From NCBI RefSeq assembly GCF_022808175.1, contig NZ_JALGBX010000007.1, forward strand, positions 248,001-312,000: a stretch of DNA of 64,000 bases, given 5' to 3'. The position numbers were made by a program, and so were the translations under genes. Below, in pieces: positions 10,432-18,654 of the stretch. Source of the DNA: Streptomyces sp. AP-93. GTDB taxonomy: Bacteria; Actinomycetota; Actinomycetes; Streptomycetales; Streptomycetaceae. A model generated the notes under the pieces. It searched no databases and had not been told where the DNA came from. It saw only the letters and a program-made list of their open reading frames with translations. Numbering within the stretch: position 1 is the first letter of the stretch; the number at the start of each line of letters is the position of its first letter.

Positions 10432-10704
10432 GAAGAAGCCTCTCGAACCGGTGCTGAAGAGCGGATAGGGCCGCAGACACCGTTCTGTTTCGCGGCCCGT
10501 TTCGGTCAATCTCTCTTGACCAACGCGCTACCCGGTGGGCAGGTCACGCTGTGGGGGCGTGTCGGCATATGCGAGGAGCGCGCGTGTGTGCGTACGCCCC
10601 CTCGGCCGGGCAGTACAGGGGGCAGTACGACGCAGGTGGGACCGTGGGCGGACAGACCATAGACTGATGTGCTGCTGACAGCCGAGATAGCGAGGTAGAC
10701 CCCA

Positions 10705-11670
10705 GTGAAGCTCGTCTTCGCAGGCACCCCCGAGGTCGCCGTGCCCGCCCTGGACGCTCTGATCGCCTCCGGGCGCCACGAGGTCGCCGCCGTCGTCACC
10801 CGGCCCGACGCGCCCGCCGGCCGAGGCCGTCGCCTCGTCGCCAGCCCCGTCGCCGAGCGCGCCGAGGAAGCCGGCATCGAGGTGCTCAAGCCCGCCCGGC
10901 CGCGCGACCCGGACTTCCAGGCCCGGTTGAGGGAGATCGGGCCCGACTGCTGTCCGGTGGTCGCGTACGGTGCGCTGATTCCCAAGGGCGCCCTGGACAT
11001 CCCCAAGCACGGCTGGGTCAACCTGCACTTCTCGCTGCTGCCCGCGTGGCGCGGCGCGGCGCCCGTGCAGCAGTCGATCATGGCGGGGGACCAGGTCACC
11101 GGTGCCTCCACCTTCCGGATCGAGGAGGGGCTGGACACCGGCCCGGTCTTCGGGATCCTCACCGAGGAGATCCGGCCCACCGACACCAGCGGCGACCTGC
11201 TGACCCGCCTCGCCTTCGCCGGCTCCGGGCTGCTGGTCGCCACCATGGACGGCATCGAGGACGGCACCCTGCGTGCGGTGGAGCAGCCCGCCGACGGGAT
11301 CTCGCTCGCGCCGAAGATCACCGTCGAGGACGCCCGGGTCGACTGGAACGCGCCCGCGATGCGCGCCGACCGGCTGGTGCGCGGCTGCACCCCGGCGCCG
11401 GGCGCATGGACGGTCTTCCGGGGGGAGCGGCTCAAGCTGGTCTCGGTCGGGCTCGTCGCGGACCGGACCGACCTGAAGCCGGGCGACCTGAGCGTGGCCA
11501 AGAACAACGTCTACGTCGGCACCGGCTCGCACGCCGTGGAGCTGCTCTGGGTGCAGCCGCAGGGCAAGAAGCCGATGAAGGCCGCCGACTGGGCGCGCGG
11601 GGTGCGGATCGCTCCTGGTGAGCGCCTGGGTGGCGGGGCCGACGTAGGTGGCGGGGCCGACGTAGGCTGA
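10705..11670 (+). CDS. fmt: Methionyl-tRNA formyltransferase
   Basis: Formylates initiator Met-tRNA using 10-formyltetrahydrofolate. Starts at GTG 10705 with '[19 protein letters not shown]'. The catalytic Asn-His and folate loop are visible in '[17 protein letters not shown]', and 'EGLDTGPVF' follows. The C-terminal tRNA-binding domain lies after residue ~210. The extreme C-terminus carries a duplicated 18-bp repeat (11629-11646, 11647-11664) giving GGGADV twice, an odd local expansion. rsmB follows after 78 bp. Confidence 0.95.
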   Translation: MKLVFAGTPEVAVPALDALIASGRHEVAAVVTRPDAPAGRGRRLVASPVAERAEEAGIEVLKPARPRDPDFQARLREIGPDCCPVVAYGALIPKGALDIPKHGWVNLHFSLLPAWRGAAPVQQSIMAGDQVTGASTFRIEEGLDTGPVFGILTEEIRPTDTSGDLLTRLAFAGSGLLVATMDGIEDGTLRAVEQPADGISLAPKITVEDARVDWNAPAMRADRLVRGCTPAPGAWTVFRGERLKLVSVGLVADRTDLKPGDLSVAKNNVYVGTGSHAVELLWVQPQGKKPMKAADWARGVRIAPGERLGGGADVGGGADVG

Positions 11671-11748
11671 TTTTCGTAGTTTCTTGTATTTCGGTTCTTG
11701 TTTTTCGGTTCTTGCAGTTCTTCCCGTAACCCCCGGAGCACCTTTCAC

Positions 11749-13197
11749 GTGAGCGAGCAGCCTCGTAGCAAGCCGGCCAAGACGGCCAAGCCGTACCGCA
11801 GGCCCAAGAAGGACCCCGTCCGGATGCTGGCCTTCGAGGTGCTGCGGGCGGTGGACGAGCGTGACGCGTACGCGAACCTCGTGCTGCCGCCGCTGCTGAA
11901 GAAGGCCCGCAAGGACGAGACCTTCCAGGCGCGGGACGCGGCGCTGGCCACCGAGCTCGTGTACGGGACCCTGCGCCGCCAGGGCACGTACGACGCGGTC
12001 ATCAGGGCCTGCATCGACCGGCCGCTGCGCGAGGTCGACCCGCCGGTGCTCGACGTGCTCTCGCTCGGCGCGCACCAGCTGCTCGGTACCCGGATCCCCA
12101 CCCACGCGGCGGTGTCCGCGAGCGTGGAGCTGGCCCGGGTGGTGCTCGGGGACGGGCGGGCGAAGTTCGTCAACGCGGTGCTGCGCAAGATCTCCGCGCA
12201 CGACCTGGAGGGGTGGCTGGAAAAGGTCGCCCCGCCGTACGAGGACGACGCCGAGGAACACCTCGCGGTCTTCCACTCGCACCCGAGGTGGGTCGTCAGC
12301 GCCCTGTGGGACTCGCTGGGCGGTGGCCGGGCCGGGATCGAGGACCTGCTGGAGGCCGACAACGAGCGGCCCGAGGTCACGCTTGTGGCGCGGCCCGGGC
12401 GGTCCACGGCGCAGGAGCTGCTGGAAGCGGTGGGCGAGGACTCGGCGCTGCCCGGGCGCTGGTCCCCGTACGCCGTCCGGATGGCCGAGGGCGGCGAACC
12501 GGGCGCGCTGGAGGCGGTGCGCGAGGGCCGCGCCGGTGTCCAGGACGAAGGCAGCCAGCTGGTGGCGATGGCCCTGGCGGCCGTCCCGGTCGAGGGCCGC
12601 GACGAGCGCTGGCTGGACGGTTGCGCGGGCCCGGGCGGCAAGGCGGCGCTGCTCGCGGCGCTCGCCGCCCAGCGCGGGGCGTTCCTGCTGGCCTCCGAGA
12701 AGCAGCCCCACCGGGCCCGGCTGGTCGAGCGGGCGCTCGCCGGCAACCCCGGCCCGTACCAGGTCATCACGGCCGACGGAACGCGCCCGCCGTGGCTGCC
12801 GGGATCCTTCGACCGCGTCCTGATGGACGTGCCCTGCTCCGGCCTGGGCGCACTGCGCCGCCGGCCGGAGGCGCGCTGGCGCCGCCGGCCGGAGGACCTG
12901 GAGAGCTTCGCGCCGCTCCAGCGCGGGCTGCTGCGCGAGGCCCTGTCGGCCGTCCGGGTGGGCGGCGTCGTCGGCTACGCGACCTGCTCCCCGCACCTGG
13001 CGGAGACCCGGGTGGTCGTGGAGGACGTCCTCAAGGGACGGGGCGCGGGTGCGGCCCCGATCGCGGCGGAACTGATCGACGCGCGACCGTACATGCAGGA
13101 GGTCCCGGCGCTGGGCGACGGCCCGGACGTGCAGCTGTGGCCGCACTTGCACGGGACGGACGCGATGTACCTGGCGCTGATCCGGAGGACCGGGTAG
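11749..13197 (+). CDS. rsmB: 16S rRNA (cytosine-967-C5)-methyltransferase, RsmB/Sun family
   Basis: Methylates C967 of 16S rRNA with SAM. The 482-residue protein has an N-terminal NusB-like helical domain (residues ~25-165) and a C-terminal Rossmann methyltransferase with SAM-binding 'DGCAGPGGKAALLA' and the two catalytic cysteines in 'DVPCSGLGALRRRPEARW' and 'YATCSPHLAET'. GTG 11749 follows GGAG. The Lys/Arg-rich N-terminus may contact RNA. The stop is 11 bp from the stop of the convergent RidA gene. Confidence 0.94.
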   Translation: MSEQPRSKPAKTAKPYRRPKKDPVRMLAFEVLRAVDERDAYANLVLPPLLKKARKDETFQARDAALATELVYGTLRRQGTYDAVIRACIDRPLREVDPPVLDVLSLGAHQLLGTRIPTHAAVSASVELARVVLGDGRAKFVNAVLRKISAHDLEGWLEKVAPPYEDDAEEHLAVFHSHPRWVVSALWDSLGGGRAGIEDLLEADNERPEVTLVARPGRSTAQELLEAVGEDSALPGRWSPYAVRMAEGGEPGALEAVREGRAGVQDEGSQLVAMALAAVPVEGRDERWLDGCAGPGGKAALLAALAAQRGAFLLASEKQPHRARLVERALAGNPGPYQVITADGTRPPWLPGSFDRVLMDVPCSGLGALRRRPEARWRRRPEDLESFAPLQRGLLREALSAVRVGGVVGYATCSPHLAETRVVVEDVLKGRGAGAAPIAAELIDARPYMQEVPALGDGPDVQLWPHLHGTDAMYLALIRRTG

Positions 13198-13208
13198 GCA
13201 GGGTCGTG

Positions 13209-13610
13209 TTACGCGACGGCGGTCCCCTCCAGCTCGACCAGCTGGCCGGGGATCGCCAGTCGGGTCACGCCGAGCATGGTGGTGGTCGGTGCCACCCCGG
13301 CGGCGCCCAGCCGCGCAGCCAGCACACCGTAGTGCTGGAAGAGCAGGTCGACGTCGGTCGTGTAGACGTTGAGGCGGACGAGGTCCGCGAGGGACATGCC
13401 GGCCTCGGCGAGCACGGCCTCCACGTTGTCGATGCTCAGTGCCAGCTGCGCCGCCATGTCCCCGTCGTGCTCGGGCTTGCCGTCCGCGTTCATCGCGGTC
13501 TGCCCCGAGAGGTACAGGGTCCGGGTGTGGCCGGAGACGACCTCGCCCTGGTTGAAGCCCATGTCGACTGACCAGGTCACCGGGTTGACCGCGGTTCGTT
13601 GCGTTGCCAT
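13209..13610 (-). CDS. RidA/YjgF/Rid family protein
   Basis: Members with the conserved arginine deaminate reactive enamine/imine intermediates; others have diverged roles. The 133-residue product has the family core 'LYLSGQTAMNADGKPEHDGDM', 'LSIDNVEAVLAEAGMSLADL' and 'LVRLNVYTTDVD', but the C-terminal 'PGQLVELEGTAVA' replaces the usual RCxxGV(A)xLP arginine region, so deaminase activity is doubtful. ATG 13610 follows a GGAGA motif. It is divergent from the WYL regulator 117 bp away, which may control it. Confidence 0.88.
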   Translation of the reverse strand: MATQRTAVNPVTWSVDMGFNQGEVVSGHTRTLYLSGQTAMNADGKPEHDGDMAAQLALSIDNVEAVLAEAGMSLADLVRLNVYTTDVDLLFQHYGVLAARLGAAGVAPTTTMLGVTRLAIPGQLVELEGTAVA

Positions 13611-13726
13611 TTCAGGTCTCCATCGGGTTGGTGGTGCGGTGGCTCGGCAGCCGCCCGCTTGTTCTGTTGATGAGCCTTGCAAGGAATCACGACACCCTCT
13701 GTCGTGTATTCCGATAAAGTTTTTTC

Positions 13727-14722
13727 ATGCGCGCTGACCGGTTGGTCTCGCTGGTGCTGCTGCTGCGTCAGCGCGGTCGGCTGACTGCGGACACGCTGGC
13801 CCGCGAGCTGGAGGTATCCACCCGTACGGTGCTGCGCGACATCGAGGCGCTGTCGGCATCCGGGGTCCCGGTCTACGCGGAACGCGGCCGGCACGGTGGT
13901 TTCGCGCTGTCTCCCGGATTCCGGACCGAGCTCACCGGCCTGAACCACGAAGAGGCCCTTGCCCTGCTGGCCGCCGGATCGGGGCGCGGCGAGCAGGTGT
14001 TCGGCCTGGGCTCGGCGCTCGCTTCGGCGATGCGGAAGGTGGTCGACGCGCTGCCCGAAAGCCACCGGGCCACGGCGAGCGACGCGGCCCAGCGGTTTCT
14101 CGTCGACCCGGAGGCCGACCTGCTCTCGCGCCGGCTGGTCGCCGAGGAGGTCCCCGGATCCACGATGGTCGAGGTCCGGCGCGCGGTGCTCGCCGGACAC
14201 AAACTGCGGATCCACTACGCGGCCACGGGCCAGACGCCGCAGTGGCGCACGGTGGACCCGATCGGGCTGGTCACCGTACGGGACCGGGGCTACTTGCTGG
14301 CCACGAAGGCCGGCGAGGACCGCACCTACCGGCTGTCGCGCGTGCTGGCCGCCGAGGAACTCCCCGAAGCGGCCCAGCGACCGAACCGGGTCGATCTGGA
14401 CCGGATCTGGCGGGAGCGCTCCGCGCAGTTCCTCTCCGGCGGCGACCACATCGCCGTGCTGGTCCGCGTGAACCCGGCGCGGCGGGAAGACCTGCTGAAC
14501 ACCGCACTGGCGGTCCGCGCGGAAGAGCCCGACGCCGACGCGGACGGCTGGCTGCGCCTGGAGGTGACCTTCCAGGATTCACGACATGCCCAATGGGCCC
14601 TGTGGCAACTCGGCATGGATGGGGAGGCGTTGGCTCCGCAGTCGTTGCGCACGCTGCTGCACGACCGGGCGGCGGCGGTCGCGGCCCGGTATGGGGACTC
14701 GCCTGGGGGGCTGGGGGAGTGA
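13727..14722 (+). CDS. HTH-WYL domain transcriptional regulator (YafY type)
   Basis: DNA-binding regulator with a ligand-sensing WYL domain. The first 60 residues form a winged helix 'LTADTLARELEVSTRTVLRD'. The WYL domain follows at about 145-215 (HKLRIHYAATG... RTVDPIGLV ... GYLLA ... RTYRLSRV), then a WCX extension to the end. 331 residues, standard size. It is transcribed away from the RidA gene, so RidA is the natural target. Its 3' side abuts the repeat-rich mobile patch. Confidence 0.9.
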   Translation: MRADRLVSLVLLLRQRGRLTADTLARELEVSTRTVLRDIEALSASGVPVYAERGRHGGFALSPGFRTELTGLNHEEALALLAAGSGRGEQVFGLGSALASAMRKVVDALPESHRATASDAAQRFLVDPEADLLSRRLVAEEVPGSTMVEVRRAVLAGHKLRIHYAATGQTPQWRTVDPIGLVTVRDRGYLLATKAGEDRTYRLSRVLAAEELPEAAQRPNRVDLDRIWRERSAQFLSGGDHIAVLVRVNPARREDLLNTALAVRAEEPDADADGWLRLEVTFQDSRHAQWALWQLGMDGEALAPQSLRTLLHDRAAAVAARYGDSPGGLGE

Positions 14723-14749
14723 GGGGTGGGGGTGTCGGGGTGGTGGCCC

Positions 14750-14790
14750 GGGCTGCGGGTTGGTCGGTGGCTGCGTGGGGTTCCGGGGGG
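14750..14790 (+). repeat. Outer inverted repeat, left copy (41 bp)
   Basis: 41 bp beginning GGGCTGCGGGTTGGTCGG and ending TTCCGGGGGG is found perfectly inverted at 17704-17744. The homology continues in a degenerate form on the far side of the cassette at 16197-16242, matching the complement of about 17650-17703. So the left copy appears to have been split by the inserted cassette. Confidence 0.8.
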
Positions 14791-14792
14791 AT

Positions 14793-15070
14793 CGGCCGGG
14801 GGGAGGAGTGGGGAGGAGCGGGCCGGCTGGAGATGCCCAGGTCGCCTCCGGCCGATGGCCATCCGGACACGGATCCGGCAGGACCGTGACCTCAGCCGGA
14901 ACGGACGCGCGGGGCGATCAGAGCATCCAGGACCGGGCGCCTGGACACCCTTCCCGCGACCGTCGACCGCCGACATGAGCGTAAGGACGACATACAGCCC
15001 CTCAGGGTCGGGGGGCGCGACAGATCGCTACACACTCCCACTCGGCTTAGCGACTACCGACCGTCCGTGG
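14793..15070 (+). repeat. Left 278-bp terminal inverted repeat
   Basis: Begins CGGCCGGGGGGAGGAG and ends GACCGTCCGTGG at 15070. Hand alignment to the right copy shows about five substitutions and no gaps. Together with 14723-14792 and 15071-15137 it makes a 415-bp gene-free stretch; nothing else was found there. Confidence 0.88.
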
Positions 15071-15137
15071 CTGATCTAGAGAGGGTGGCTGGTCTGGAGG
15101 GGTGGCTGATGTGGAGAGGCGGCTGCGAGCGCTTCGG

Positions 15138-15845
15138 TCAGCTGTCGGGGAGGTTGTCGCGGAGGTCTTCGGCGCGGAGGAGGTCGTCGGCCAGGGAGGT
15201 GCGGTCGGGGGTCGGGAGGGGGATCTGGTCGGCCTCGGACAGCAAGCGGGCGGCTAGCGGGGTGTCGTCCAGGTGGACGGCCATGGCGGCGCGGAGGATG
15301 AGGGCTTTCACGCGGGACGGGGGAGGGACGTCGGAGGAAAGGAGGCGGTCGAGGATCTTGGCGGCGGCCGCGTAGTCCTCTTTGGAATCGCCGAGGAGTG
15401 AGGCCATGTGGAGGGCCTTGGCCACCGGGTCCTTCGGAACCGGGGAGTGGTGGAGGTCTTCGCTGATCGGTTGGCCGATGCGAATGCTGTTGCCGCCCGG
15501 GTCGGCCATGATGAACTGCCGCATCCCGTAGGTGGTGTCCTTCAGTGGACCGATCCGGGGGAGACCACGGGTCGGGATCCTGCCCAGTTCTTGCTTCAGT
15601 CCGCTACGGAACTTCGCGTACAAACCGTCGACGTCGTCGGTCGTGATGTAGCACGCGCCGTACGACTCGGCCGGCTCGAAGCCCTTCAGTGCCGCGAACT
15701 GCAACTCGACGTCACCGTGCTGCACGACGGCATAGGCGTACGGACGTTCTTGATAGAACGTCACCTCGAAACCTATGGCCTTGTAGAAGTCGACCGTCTC
15801 GGGGATGGACCTGCAGGGGAGCATCGCCGCCAGTTTCTCGCTCAT
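15138..15845 (-). CDS. VOC (glyoxalase/bleomycin-resistance fold) protein with helical C-terminal domain
   Basis: A 235-residue protein. Residues 1-120 form a vicinal-oxygen-chelate half similar to bleomycin-resistance-type proteins: 'LPCRSIPETVDFYKAIGFE', 'YAVVQHGDVELQFA', 'ACYITTDDVDGLYAKFRS' and 'FIMADPGGNSIRIGQ'. Residues 135-235 are helical and Leu/Ala-rich with a TPR-like look (KALHMASLLGDSKEDYAAA). ATG 15845 was chosen because the residues upstream of it are not VOC-like. It is the sole cargo of the inverted-repeat cassette. Function could be binding/sequestration of a drug or an enzymatic role; the ligand is unknown. Confidence 0.8.
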   Translation of the reverse strand: MSEKLAAMLPCRSIPETVDFYKAIGFEVTFYQERPYAYAVVQHGDVELQFAALKGFEPAESYGACYITTDDVDGLYAKFRSGLKQELGRIPTRGLPRIGPLKDTTYGMRQFIMADPGGNSIRIGQPISEDLHHSPVPKDPVAKALHMASLLGDSKEDYAAAAKILDRLLSSDVPPPSRVKALILRAAMAVHLDDTPLAARLLSEADQIPLPTPDRTSLADDLLRAEDLRDNLPDS

Positions 15846-15912
15846 CCTCCGACCGTAGGACCACCCGCCCCGATTAGTCAAACTTGATTAGCATCCACTC
15901 TTCGTCCCTCGG

Positions 15913-16190
15913 CCACGGACGGTCGGTAGTCGCTAAGCCGAGCGGGAGTGTGTAGCGATCTGTCGCGCCCCCCGACCCTGAGGGGCTGAATGTCGTCCTT
16001 ACGCTCATGTCGGCGGTCGACGGTCACGGGAAGGGTGTCCAGGCGCCCGGCCCTGGATGCTCTGACCGCCCCGCGCGTCCGTTCCGGCTGAGGTCACGGT
16101 CCTGCCGGATCCGTGTCCGGATGGCCATCGGCCGGAGGCGACCTGGGCATCTCCAGCCGGCCCGCTCCTCCCCACTCCTCCCCCCGGCCG
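15913..16190 (-). repeat. Right 278-bp terminal inverted repeat
   Basis: Inverted copy of 14793-15070. It starts CCACGGACGGTCGG and ends CCCCCGGCCG. The neighbouring non-coding DNA (15846-15912 and 16191-16258) holds the VOC promoter side and the degenerate continuation of the outer repeat. Confidence 0.88.
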
Positions 16191-16258
16191 TTCCCCGGGG
16201 GGATCCCGGAAGTCTTGTGGCGTTTCGGGGTGGGTCGGTCGGAAGCTCCTATGGATCG

Positions 16259-17323
16259 TCAAGTGGTGTGGGGGAGCGGGGTGGGTGTGCTGATCGGCCG
16301 GGTGAGGTGTCTGTAGATCTCGCGGGCGATGAAGCGTTTGAGGCAGCGCAGGATGTCTTTCTTCGAGAGGCCTTGCGTGGTGCGGCGGGTGACGTAGTCG
16401 CGGGTGCGTGTGTCGTGTCTCATGCGGGTCAGGGCGATCATGTGGAGGGCGTTGTTCGCGGCTCGGTCGCCGCCGCGGTTGAGGCGGTGGCGGTCGGTCC
16501 TCCCGGAGCTGGCGGGGATGGGGGCGGCCGCGCTCAAGTGCGCGAACGCCGCTTCCGAGGTGAGTCGGTCGGGGTTGTCGCCTGCGGTGATCAGCAGCTG
16601 TGCGGCGGTTTCGGGTCCAACTCCGGGAAGATCCAGCAGGGTTGGCGCTGCCTGGGCGACCAGTGGTCTGAGCTCGCGGTCCGCGTCGGTGATCTCTTCG
16701 GTCAGGTGCTGGTAGCGGCGGGCCAGACGCCGTAACGCGATCTTGACCGCGCAGGAGGGATCGCTGAGGTCCGCACCGGGCCGGGACCGGGCGAGCGTGG
16801 TGATCAGGTCGCTGGTGGGTAAAGATCGCAGGCGTTCGCGGACCTCGCCCGGGGCGGTGACGATCAGGTTCCGGATCTGGTTGATCGTCTGGGTCCGGGA
16901 CTTCACCGCGCTCTTGCGGACCACGCGCAGGGCGCGGATGGCCTCCACGATCCCGTCCCGCGTCTTGGGGGTGCCGCTCGCGCGGCCGGAAAGGACCGCG
17001 GTGGCCGCCGCGTAGGCGTCGACGGGGTCGGATTTGCCGCTGGCGCGGCGGGCCCGCCGGTCAGGCCGGTCCACCTCGATCACGGTCACCTTATGTTTGC
17101 GCAGGCGGCGGGCGAGTTCAGCGCCGTAGGCGCCGGTGCCCTCCATACCGACGGCGATGACCTCGCCGTGTGAGAGGAGCCAGTCCAGCAGGTGCCGGTA
17201 GCCGTCGGGGGTGGTGGGAAACGCCTGGGTCGCCAGGTGCCGGCCGATCGTGTCGATCACGGCGGCCTGGTGGAAGTCGGTGTGGGTGTCGATTCCTGCG
17301 AGGACCGCTATCGGTTCTGCCAT
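16259..17323 (-). CDS. IS110-family transposase (DEDD recombinase)
   Basis: The 354-residue enzyme has the N-terminal RuvC-like DEDD domain: Asp12 in 'AGIDTHTDFHQ', Glu61 in 'GMEGTGAYG', and Asp99/Asp102 in 'SDPVDAYAAA'. The C-terminal Tnp_20 domain contains 'LLDLPGVGPETAAQLL' and the catalytic-serine region 'PIPASSGR' (Ser272/273). All key residues are intact, so the protein looks functional. ATG 17323 starts the conserved domain. IS110 recombinases are guided by a bridge RNA from the non-coding end. Confidence 0.92.
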   Translation of the reverse strand: MAEPIAVLAGIDTHTDFHQAAVIDTIGRHLATQAFPTTPDGYRHLLDWLLSHGEVIAVGMEGTGAYGAELARRLRKHKVTVIEVDRPDRRARRASGKSDPVDAYAAATAVLSGRASGTPKTRDGIVEAIRALRVVRKSAVKSRTQTINQIRNLIVTAPGEVRERLRSLPTSDLITTLARSRPGADLSDPSCAVKIALRRLARRYQHLTEEITDADRELRPLVAQAAPTLLDLPGVGPETAAQLLITAGDNPDRLTSEAAFAHLSAAAPIPASSGRTDRHRLNRGGDRAANNALHMIALTRMRHDTRTRDYVTRRTTQGLSKKDILRCLKRFIAREIYRHLTRPISTPTPLPHTT

Positions 17324-17364
17324 TCTTGGGGGGCTGCCTTCCGTGTGACACGCGAGGGACGGCA

Positions 17365-17451
17365 CGCGCGCCGGCCGGAAAGCCGGACAAGACAGTGACG
17401 GGACCTTTGGCCGGGCTCCTATGAGGTCACTGGCCCACCGGCCGGCGCGCG
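17365..17451 (-). ncRNA. Candidate IS110 bridge RNA core structure
   Basis: Upstream of the transposase start, CGCGCGCCGGCCGG at 17365-17378 pairs perfectly with 17438-17451 (14 bp). Inside this, CAGTGAC at 17393-17399 pairs with GTCACTG at 17426-17432. The enclosed loop contains GCTCCTATG (17415-17423), identical to 16245-16253 at the opposite IS end. In IS110 proper the bridge RNA is encoded upstream of the recombinase gene and its loops pair with donor and target DNA, so position, nested stems and loop match agree. Transcription and full length are unproven. Confidence 0.5.
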
Positions 17452-17510
17452 CAAAAACAGCACCGCCCGGGCAGCCGACGATTCCAACCAAGGACAACCG
17501 AAGCGTCAGT

Positions 17511-17623
17511 CAAGGGTCGAGTCAGACCACCCGAACAAGGCCGCCATCATCCTCACTGTCAAGGGTTGAGTCAGACCACCCGAACAGTGCCGCCATCATC
17601 CTCACTGTCAAGGGTGGCCGAAG
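17511..17623. repeat. 49-bp direct repeats beside the IS110 element
   Basis: Two units, 17511-17559 and 17560-17608, each beginning CAAGGGT(C/T)GAGTCAGACC, differ at a few positions; a third copy starts at 17609 and breaks off within about 10 bp. They contain GCCGCCATCATCCTCACTGT. Together with the outer repeat copy (17650-17744) they fill the gene-free stretch between the IS and rpe. Confidence 0.82.
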
Positions 17624-17703
17624 GCCATCGCGAAGCGACGCGACCGCAGGGAGCGCTCTTGACGGACCGGCCCACCCCGAAAGGACACTGGACTGCCGGG
17701 ACG

Positions 17704-17744
17704 CCCCCCGGAACCCCACGCAGCCACCGACCAACCCGCAGCCC
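17704..17744 (-). repeat. Outer inverted repeat, right copy (41 bp)
   Basis: Perfect reverse complement of 14750-14790. The adjoining 17650-17703 is a degenerate complement of 16197-16242. With the left copy it frames both the VOC cassette and the IS110 element. Confidence 0.8.
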
Positions 17745-17838
17745 AAGCCCACCCCTCCCGCAGCCCCCGAAACCCGCCCCCCGTCTCCACTTCCGGGGTA
17801 GTGGCCGGAAGGCGTTGGCGGCATGGCACGCTTGGGGC

Positions 17839-18525
17839 ATGGCCGTTCAGATCAATCCCAGCATCTTGTCCGCCGACTTCGCCCGGCTCGCCGAAGAGGC
17901 GAAGGCCGTTCAGGGGGCCGACTGGCTGCATGTCGACGTCATGGACAATCACTTCGTCCCCAACCTCACGCTCGGCGTGCCGATCGTGGAGTCGCTCAGC
18001 CGGGCGACGGACATCCCGCTCGATCTGCACCTCATGATCGAGGACCCCGACCGCTGGGCCCCTCAGTACGTCGAGGCGGGTGCGGGATCCGTGACCTTCC
18101 ACGCCGAGGCCGCCGCTGCGCCCGTGCGGCTCGCGCGGGAGATCCGGGCCAAGGGGGCGCGGGCGGCCATGGCGCTGAAGCCCGCGACGCCGATCGAGCA
18201 GTACGAGGACATCCTTCCCGAGCTCGACATGCTGCTGATCATGACCGTGGAGCCCGGCTTCGGCGGTCAGCCCTTCCTTGACATCATGCTGCCCAAGATC
18301 CGCCGCACCCGGGAGCTGATCTCCAAGCACGGTCTGGAGCTGTGGCTGCAGGTCGACGGAGGCGTCTCCGCCACGACCATCGAGCGGTGCGCGGAGGCCG
18401 GAGCGGACGTCTTCGTGGCGGGCAGCGCGGTCTACGGAGCGGTCGATCCGGCGGCAGCCGTACGCACGCTGCGTGACCAGGCGGGTGCGGCGATCGCCGC
18501 CGCGCCCTGGGCTTGCGACCACTGA
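17839..18525 (+). CDS. rpe: Ribulose-phosphate 3-epimerase
   Basis: Interconverts ribulose 5-phosphate and xylulose 5-phosphate in the pentose phosphate pathway. The 228-residue TIM barrel shows '[16 protein letters not shown]', the metal-binding '[16 protein letters not shown]', '[12 protein letters not shown]', '[12 protein letters not shown]' and 'LQVDGGVS', with the catalytic aspartates in the second and last. ATG 17839 begins the conserved N-terminus. A SorC-type sugar-binding regulator lies downstream on the same strand. Confidence 0.96.
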   Translation: MAVQINPSILSADFARLAEEAKAVQGADWLHVDVMDNHFVPNLTLGVPIVESLSRATDIPLDLHLMIEDPDRWAPQYVEAGAGSVTFHAEAAAAPVRLAREIRAKGARAAMALKPATPIEQYEDILPELDMLLIMTVEPGFGGQPFLDIMLPKIRRTRELISKHGLELWLQVDGGVSATTIERCAEAGADVFVAGSAVYGAVDPAAAVRTLRDQAGAAIAAAPWACDH

Positions 18526-18654
18526 ACCAAGGCTTGGTGAACAGCTCGGTGAACGGGAGCTGTCCAGGCTGATCAACGGCCGTCGGATCTGACAGGATGA
18601 ACGGCGAGTCGAGAGTGTGAACACGAGAGTGTGAACAGCAGTGAGGAGAACGCG

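Larger units (their letters stand above)
14793..16190. mobile_element. Candidate cassette with 278-bp terminal inverted repeats carrying a VOC gene
   Basis: A 1398-bp block bounded by inverted repeats 14793-15070 and 15913-16190, which differ at about five of 278 positions by hand alignment. The only gene inside is the minus-strand VOC protein. CCGGGGGGATC occurs directly at 14783-14793 and 16195-16205, consistent with an ~11-bp target-site duplication. No transposase lies inside, so mobility would depend on an outside enzyme. A foldback/MITE-like element with cargo is the simplest reading; an inversion or duplication of the arm is the alternative. Confidence 0.7.
16245..17515 (-). mobile_element. 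IS110-family insertion sequence (approximate limits)
   Basis: The element contains one transposase gene on the minus strand and no terminal inverted repeats, as is normal for IS110. The transposase stop is only about 6-14 bp from the likely end near GCTCCTATG (16245-16253). The other end lies beyond the transposase start, somewhere between about 17450 and 17515, where 49-bp direct repeats begin. Exact ends need comparison with an empty site. Confidence 0.65.

Noticed and set aside
16007..16735. An open frame in the right inverted repeat (with twin at 14326-14976)
   Set aside because: Exists only because the two repeat arms are identical; composition is non-coding and there is no ribosome site.
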